This document shows positions 31,685 through 36,097 of a DNA stretch of 36,097 nt, one piece after another (position 1 is the stretch's first letter; every line of letters starts with the position of its first letter). Location of the stretch: the IMG/VR virus record IMGVR_UViG_3300034682_000088, positions 1 to 36,097 of that record; one strand, 5' to 3'. A program made the translations under genes and the position numbers. This DNA comes from a virus. Under the pieces are notes generated by a model. That model made no database searches and had not been told where the DNA came from. It worked only from the letters and a program-made list of their open reading frames with translations.

Positions 31685-32898
31685 GCTGCCTCCTGGTGTT
31701 GCTCTTCCTGCTTGCTGGCGGCGAACTGCTCCTCCCACAGCTTCACCTTGAGCTCGCAGGCGTAGACGATCTGGCCTACCAGCTTCTGGCCGATCCCCTT
31801 CACCTTGTCCAGCTTGTTCCCCTGGTGGCTCATCACCTTGTAGAGGGTGTCGATTCCGGCCTCCTCCAGCGGCTTGATGGTGCGCGGCGGCAGGCCGCAT
31901 TCATGGATGCTGACTGTCTTGGCCCATTCGGTGCGGGGTTGCAGGTGGGGGTGACTCTGCTCCAGTGCCTCCTGCATGAAGGCGAAGATGTCCTGAGTCA
32001 TGTCGTCCGGGGCCCCGGCACCATAAGGCGTCGGGTAGATGGGGTTCATCCACTGGCTCAGCATGACCGAGCATCCGGAGCCATCGGATTTCATGGCGTG
32101 CAGCTTCCAGTTGAGGTCATTGATGAGGTAGGGGAGGTTTGACTGCAGGCCGTGATCCACCAGGTAGACATTCCAGAGCGTGCCGTCCTCGCCCTTGTAG
32201 GTCTTGGCAAGGTGCTTGAACCAGACCAGCTTGGCATCACGGCAGATCTCGAGCTCCATGATGACGCCGTGGCGGCTTTCCAGCTCACGATCCTGCTCGT
32301 TGATGGCATCCAGCAGGTCTTTGATGCGGCGCTCGAGTTTCAGCACCTCGGCGCGGTAGGCGGCCTCATTGCTCTTGTGCTTGGCGATCGCGGTGCGCTG
32401 AAGCTCCAGCTGGTCGTTTTTCTCCTTGATGCGGCGCTTCATTCCTGCCGGGTCCATGGCCTTGAGGTCAGCCAGCTGGCGATCGGTCTGGCGGGAGGTG
32501 AATTGCAGGGCGCTGAATTTGGCCTCAATCTCGTTCAGGGCGCGCTGCGCCTTGTAGAGCTCGCCTGCTTTGGCTTCCAGCTCGGCGGCGCCTTCTTGCC
32601 GTGCGGCAACGATGCGCTGCTCGGCTTCAGCAACCTGCTGGCGCAGCTCGCTGACCAGGGCAGCCTGGGTGAGCAGCTCGCCATCCCGGCCTTCCAGCTC
32701 GCCGATCAGGGTGTTGAACTCGTCGATGTGGGCGTTGGCCGCCTCGCTGATCATGGTCAGGTTGGCGTTGAGCAGGGTTTCGAAGCTGCCGATGGCGGCC
32801 TTGGCCGGGGCGTCCGGCATCAGCAGGATGTTGCGGATCTGGCTGGTGAGGGTGTTCAGGGCGAGACTGGTCGCCTCGCTGGGGTTCAGCGTGGTCAT
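31681..32898 (-). CDS. Coiled-coil protein with RNA polymerase alpha-CTD-like tail
   Basis: 405 residues. About 60-230 is a long coiled coil (ELRQQVAEAEQRIVAARQEG and on). About 235-325 is a globular domain (VWFKHLAKTYKGEDGTLWNV). Residues 334-383 form a helix-hairpin-helix unit (GLPPRTIKPLEEAGIDTLYK, then DKVKGIGQKLVGQI) that aligns with the alpha-CTD of RNA polymerase ([20 protein letters not shown] and LGKKSLTEI). It could bind DNA or an RNAP-type partner. AGAGGACCAACC precedes the ATG. The function is unknown. Confidence 0.75.
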   Translation of the reverse strand: MTTLNPSEATSLALNTLTSQIRNILLMPDAPAKAAIGSFETLLNANLTMISEAANAHIDEFNTLIGELEGRDGELLTQAALVSELRQQVAEAEQRIVAARQEGAAELEAKAGELYKAQRALNEIEAKFSALQFTSRQTDRQLADLKAMDPAGMKRRIKEKNDQLELQRTAIAKHKSNEAAYRAEVLKLERRIKDLLDAINEQDRELESRHGVIMELEICRDAKLVWFKHLAKTYKGEDGTLWNVYLVDHGLQSNLPYLINDLNWKLHAMKSDGSGCSVMLSQWMNPIYPTPYGAGAPDDMTQDIFAFMQEALEQSHPHLQPRTEWAKTVSIHECGLPPRTIKPLEEAGIDTLYKVMSHQGNKLDKVKGIGQKLVGQIVYACELKVKLWEEQFAASKQEEQHQEAA

Positions 32899-32922
32899 GG
32901 TTGGTCCTCTGGGAGTGCAAGG

Positions 32923-32941
32923 GCCCCGTTGGCGGCGGGGC
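32923..32941 (-). terminator. Weak leftward terminator-like hairpin
   Basis: A GCCCCG/CGGGGC stem (32923-32928 and 32936-32941) with a 7-nt loop lies in the 49-base gap between two early genes. The leftward T run is poor, so it is at most an attenuator. Confidence 0.4.
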
Positions 32942-32947
32942 GGGTGA

Positions 32948-34036
32948 TCAGTAGTTGATGGTCAGATGGTCGATCTTGTTGCTGGCGATGTGCTTGATGA
33001 GGTTGATGGCTTTCCCCTCATCGATCCCTAGGCCCATCAGGTCCATCAGGATGGCGTTGTTGATGGTGCGGCGGTGCTCCATGTCGGCGGAGCGCGCAGC
33101 ATCCTCTGCGGCTTTCTGGCGCTGCTCGTCGGCGATGCGCTGACGTTCCTGCTCTGCTGCCCGGGCGGCGGCCTCTTCCGCCTGGCGTGCAGCGTTTGCT
33201 TCGGCCTGCTGGCGGGCCAGCTCGGCGGCTTCGGAATCACGCCGGGCCTGCTCTGCAGCCTGCTGTGCCACCTGGGCTTGGCGTTGGGCCTCCTGCTCGC
33301 GGTGCTGGGCGGCTTCACGCTCCAGGCGCTGGCGATTCTCTTCCTCCCGGCGGGCTTGCTCCGCCGCCTGCTCGGCTATCAGGCGCTCGCGGTCGATGCG
33401 ATCCTGTTCGGCCTGCTTCTGGCGCAGTTGCTCCAGCTCGGCCTGCTCGGCTTCGTACTTCAGGCGGGCAGCCAGGGCCTCGCCGAGGCGCTTGGCTGCG
33501 AGCTCCTTGGCGACGGTCGCCTGGGGCAGCAGCTCTTGCCAGGTGTCGTCCAGGGCGTTCTGCTCGACCTCCTGCAGCATGACCTGCAAGTCGGCGGCGG
33601 CGATCTCGATGCTGGCAGAGGATCCCAGTTCATTGAGGCGGGCCAGTCGGGATTGCAGTGCTGCCACTCGGGCTTCCTCTGCCGCTTCGTACTGGGTGAG
33701 CGGGGCGCGCACCTCGTCTTTCAGGGCGTCCAGGGTGTCGCGGATCTGCTTGCGATTGGCGTCGATGCGCTTGGGGATCTCCTTGAACTTGTCCGTTTGC
33801 TCTTTGCCGAGCCCGTCCAGGTAGGTCTTGGTGCGGGCGACAGCATGGGCGACGCTGGCGATCTCCTTGCGGCCCTTGGCGGTGGTGATGTCGGGTACCA
33901 GGCTGGTTGCCTTCTGGCGAATGTCGGCCAGCAGTTCAGCCACGCCCTGGCCCTCGGTGAACAGGGCGACGGCGGTGGTGGGTTCGATGACAACCAGTTG
34001 GGCCTGGGTTGTCTCTGTTTTGGCTTGTTCGGTCAT
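32948..34036 (-). CDS. Long coiled-coil early protein
   Basis: 362 residues. The N-terminal 150 residues are helical (IRQKATSLVPDITTAKGRKE and then a TYLDGLGKEQTDKFKEIPKR segment), and about 185-330 is a TolA-like Ala/Glu/Gln/Arg coiled coil. The end (NNAILMDLMGLGIDEGKAIN) is a small helical domain. Proteins of this kind, with an N-terminal part like DUF1351, often lie beside recT in phages and may be single-strand DNA annealing partners. That is inference. TAAGGACCCGCC precedes the ATG. Confidence 0.78.
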   Translation of the reverse strand: MTEQAKTETTQAQLVVIEPTTAVALFTEGQGVAELLADIRQKATSLVPDITTAKGRKEIASVAHAVARTKTYLDGLGKEQTDKFKEIPKRIDANRKQIRDTLDALKDEVRAPLTQYEAAEEARVAALQSRLARLNELGSSASIEIAAADLQVMLQEVEQNALDDTWQELLPQATVAKELAAKRLGEALAARLKYEAEQAELEQLRQKQAEQDRIDRERLIAEQAAEQARREEENRQRLEREAAQHREQEAQRQAQVAQQAAEQARRDSEAAELARQQAEANAARQAEEAAARAAEQERQRIADEQRQKAAEDAARSADMEHRRTINNAILMDLMGLGIDEGKAINLIKHIASNKIDHLTINY

Positions 34037-34052
34037 GGCGGGTCCTTAGGAT

Positions 34053-34079
34053 TGAAAAGGCCCGCAGTGAGCGGGCCTT
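34053..34079 (-). terminator. Leftward Rho-independent terminator after recT
   Basis: A 9-bp stem (AAGGCCCGC/GCGGGCCTT, 34057-34065 and 34071-34079), read leftward, runs into TTTTCAAT. It lies between recT and the coiled-coil gene, so downstream early genes need read-through or antitermination. Confidence 0.82.
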
Positions 34080-34084
34080 GTTGG

Positions 34085-35128
34085 TTATTGCTGGGCGCTG
34101 TGCCCGGTACTGAGCTGCTTCTTGCGCTCGCCGGCGATCTGCTTGATACCTGCGATGATATTCTGGTCGCCGGTTTCGTTGGCCCAGGCCCAGGCTGCGC
34201 TGTAGGCCTGCTGCCACTCGGCGGTATCGCTGGATCCCTCGATGGCGGCACAGTGGTCGGCGTAGGCGCTGGCGTGGTCAATCTGGGCAGCTTGGTCAGG
34301 CTCGGCAGCCTGCTCGTGATCCAGAGTAACAGGCTCGGTGCTCTGGCCGCGGATGGCATCCAGGGCGCGGCTGCCGCCTTGTTTTGGGATGGGTTTCTCT
34401 GGCTGCCGCGAGAAGTCGAACTCATCGCCAGACTCCAGCAAGGTAACCAGTTCTGATGCGGACGGGAGGCGTCGAGCGAGGCGATGTAGGACGCTTTTTA
34501 CCGCCATCCTGTCGTACCACTTGGCCCAAGCCCCGTATTCGCTATTACCGGTCTTACTGGCACTTTTGACGCGCTCGATATCTTCTTTTGGCATGACCTC
34601 GACAATCAATTCGCCTGAGTGCAGCTTGGCAAAAGCGAAAGCCAGTGAGAACTCGCCCCGGCCTTTGAAGGTGGGGCGGTAGTTGATGTGTTCACCTTGC
34701 TCGTCCATCCAGTAATCGAAGGCGTCGCCATCAAACACGGCTTTGGCGGCAATGACGGCAATCTGACCGCTCATGCGGGCGCGCTTTAGCACGCCGTCAA
34801 CCATGGGGATGTACTGCGCTTTGAGGACGAAGTTGGTGCCTTGCTTCTCCTTGAAGGTGACCAGTGCCGCCTCTCGGTTGTCCGGCACAAGCCCGTGTGT
34901 CGCACACCGGATAAGGGACTGGATGACTGACTTTTGGTCGGCGTTTGCCAACTCTGGGTTCTGTGCCATGGCAGTGGCGGCGGCCCGCACAAAAGCCTCA
35001 AAGCTCACGCCTGACGGCAGAAGGGCCTCAATGCCCTGGCTGCGAAGCTGGGGTGCAATCATTGCGAAGAAGTGGCCAGAGCTGCCCTCTAATGGCACCA
35101 AAGTCTCTACGTTTGATACGTCGTTCAT
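34085..35128 (-). CDS. recT: RecT-family single-strand annealing protein
   Basis: 347 residues. The RecT core is obvious: FEAFVRAAATAMAQNPELAN, the SVIQSLIRCATHGLVPDN helix, REAALVTFKEK, AQYIPMVDGVLKRARMSGQI, RPTFKGRGEFSLAFAFAKLH and WAKWYDRMAVKSVLHRLARR. The C-terminal 100 residues are a polar tail. With the RecE-type exonuclease immediately upstream (ATGA overlap) it forms a two-gene recombinase that anneals homologous single strands in phage DNA repair and recombination. Confidence 0.95.
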   Translation of the reverse strand: MNDVSNVETLVPLEGSSGHFFAMIAPQLRSQGIEALLPSGVSFEAFVRAAATAMAQNPELANADQKSVIQSLIRCATHGLVPDNREAALVTFKEKQGTNFVLKAQYIPMVDGVLKRARMSGQIAVIAAKAVFDGDAFDYWMDEQGEHINYRPTFKGRGEFSLAFAFAKLHSGELIVEVMPKEDIERVKSASKTGNSEYGAWAKWYDRMAVKSVLHRLARRLPSASELVTLLESGDEFDFSRQPEKPIPKQGGSRALDAIRGQSTEPVTLDHEQAAEPDQAAQIDHASAYADHCAAIEGSSDTAEWQQAYSAAWAWANETGDQNIIAGIKQIAGERKKQLSTGHSAQQ

Positions 35129-35970
35129 GCTGCTTTCCTTGTCGCCCAGGCTGGGCGCTGGAGGGGTTTGAAGTCGTGCCAGTCGTTGTTGACCCGGCAG
35201 TCGTGGAAGCGATGGAGGTCGCGGCGGAACAGGTCCTTGCCCGCATCCTTCCAGTCATCCGTCAGGGGGCGCACCCGCACCGGGTAGCGGCCACAGTTCA
35301 CGCTGGTGCTGACAGCCAGAAAGACGAATTCCGGCTCCTCGCCCATCACCCGGTGGAAGCCTTCGGAGTACATGGCATCCTGCACGTGGTAGCGGAAGTC
35401 CTCGACATGGCGCTCGAAGCGCCCCATATCGTCCACCGACTTCACGTCGATCATGATGGGGTGATTGCTCAGGTGGCGGTCGGGGCGGATCCGGCACAGC
35501 TCCTGGGTCTGGGGGTCAATCCAGTAGAAGGAGGCCTCGCTGTGCCCCTCTTGTTCCAGCAGCCAGCGGGCGTCCGGGTGGGCCATCACGCTGTCGCGCA
35601 TCAGGTAGAGCTTGCGTCCCTCCTCGGCATCCATCACCGTCTTGCCCAGCTCTGCGCAGCCTGCCAGGAACTCGGCCTCTTCAGCCTTGCCGGCGTTGGT
35701 GCGGCGGTTGAACGGTGGGGCGATGATGAAGCGGCTTTCGAACTCGTCCGGTTCGAGCAGCAGGCAGTGGATGGCGCTGCCCATGTCGAAGGCCTTGAGC
35801 TTCTCCTCATCTACCGGGGCATTCTTGGCCCAGATATAGGTGGCCGGACTCTCGGCTATCTGGTCGAGCTGGCTTTTGCTGACCCCGGGGCCAGCGTGGT
35901 ACTCCTCGTTGGAGAGGCCGAACACCCGGCCCAGCGGGTGTGCGGCGGACGTGTCGGCGAAGGCGTTCAC
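35125..35970 (-). CDS. recE: RecE-type 5'-3' exonuclease (PD-(D/E)XK)
   Basis: 281 residues, GTG start 6 nt after GAAGGAGG. It matches the C-terminal nuclease part of RecE (DUF3799/PF12684): LSNEEYHAGPGVSKSQLDQI, H68 in GSAIHCLLLEP, E145 in GHSEASFYWID, D164 in CRIRPDR and D175-x-K177 in MIDVKS, then YHVQDAMYSEGFH. It degrades the 5' strand of duplex ends to expose 3' tails for RecT. It is much shorter than E. coli RecE (866 aa), holding only the nuclease domain. Its GTG overlaps the stop of an upstream gene. Confidence 0.93.
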   Translation of the reverse strand: MNAFADTSAAHPLGRVFGLSNEEYHAGPGVSKSQLDQIAESPATYIWAKNAPVDEEKLKAFDMGSAIHCLLLEPDEFESRFIIAPPFNRRTNAGKAEEAEFLAGCAELGKTVMDAEEGRKLYLMRDSVMAHPDARWLLEQEGHSEASFYWIDPQTQELCRIRPDRHLSNHPIMIDVKSVDDMGRFERHVEDFRYHVQDAMYSEGFHRVMGEEPEFVFLAVSTSVNCGRYPVRVRPLTDDWKDAGKDLFRRDLHRFHDCRVNNDWHDFKPLQRPAWATRKAA

Positions 35971-36097
35971 AGAGGACCTCCTTCTGCTGTCAGTCTGCGA
36001 CCTATGCGAGTGATGGCGCTTCTAATTTGGCCAAGCCTCACCCTCGCCCTGACTCGCTTCAATTTGTACTCGCGCACTTTCTGGCACCAGCAACAAA
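35967..36097 (-). CDS. C-terminal end of an early gene (partial)
   Basis: The frame is open from the right edge to a TGA at 35969-35967 that overlaps the exonuclease GTG (GTGA), with 42 codons in the window. It is very basic (KLKRVRARVRLGQIRSAITR) with a Cys pair near the edge. Operon coupling supports a real gene. No identity can be given. Confidence 0.5.
   Translation of the reverse strand, partial: CCWCQKVREYKLKRVRARVRLGQIRSAITRIGRRLTAEGGPL

Noticed and set aside
33074-34456. A 460-codon open frame on the + strand
   Set aside because: It is antisense to the coiled-coil gene and part of recT. The high GC of those repeats leaves the opposite frame without stops, and the Leu/Gly-rich product is not protein-like.

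Overview
This window is about 36 kb of a temperate, probably podovirus-like phage genome of a gammaproteobacterium. An Aeromonas-type host is only a guess, from the high GC and high third-position GC. The evidence for the phage type is a short-tail style head-tail adaptor, a propeller-like tail protein, a run of internal virion (ejection-type) proteins, a giant polyvalent protein, a tyrosine integrase with a candidate attP, and RecE/RecT-type recombination genes. Terminase, portal, most of the capsid gene, lysis genes, replication genes and a CI-type repressor are not in the window.

Layout. Positions 1-14.5 kb hold rightward late genes: the end of a structural gene, head-tail connection genes, then a complete diversity-generating retroelement (DGR), then tail and internal virion genes. 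The DGR has a lectin/FGE-like tail protein ending in a variable repeat (VR 3286-3404), a GGTA-loop hairpin, avd, a template repeat (TR 3834-3952) and a reverse transcriptase. VR and TR differ at 14 positions and every one is an adenine in TR. At 14.6-16.1 kb lies a close analogue of the P22 immI region: a leftward Mnt-like repressor, a rightward Arc-like repressor, three copies of a 13-bp palindromic operator between them, then an AntA-type antirepressor. From 16.2 to 24.7 kb runs one gene of about 2819 codons. It has an ART-like segment, two metallopeptidase-like HExxxH segments and a C-terminal polyvalent-protein region. Two stretches of it look better coding in the +1 frame, each beginning with its own Shine-Dalgarno and ATG.

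Positions 24.7-25.6 kb hold a small membrane protein, a LexA box at the start of a small gene interrupted by a stop codon, and a helically phased TGGGGC array that probably marks attP. From 26.8 kb to the right edge a leftward early operon reads (3' to 5') int, xis, an HTH protein, small accessory genes, an RdgC protein fused to an FtsK gamma domain, a Dam-type methyltransferase, two coiled-coil proteins (one with an RNA polymerase alpha-CTD-like tail), RecT and a RecE-type exonuclease.

The order late genes - att - int - xis - recombination genes is that of the lambda virion map. It would be interrupted in an integrated prophage, so the sequence probably represents a free or circularised phage genome. 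How the parts fit together: the DGR would diversify a virion surface protein, the internal virion and giant proteins would act in DNA ejection and early take-over, the immI-like switch and LexA box would link induction to antirepression and the SOS response, and the early operon supplies integration, excision and recombination.
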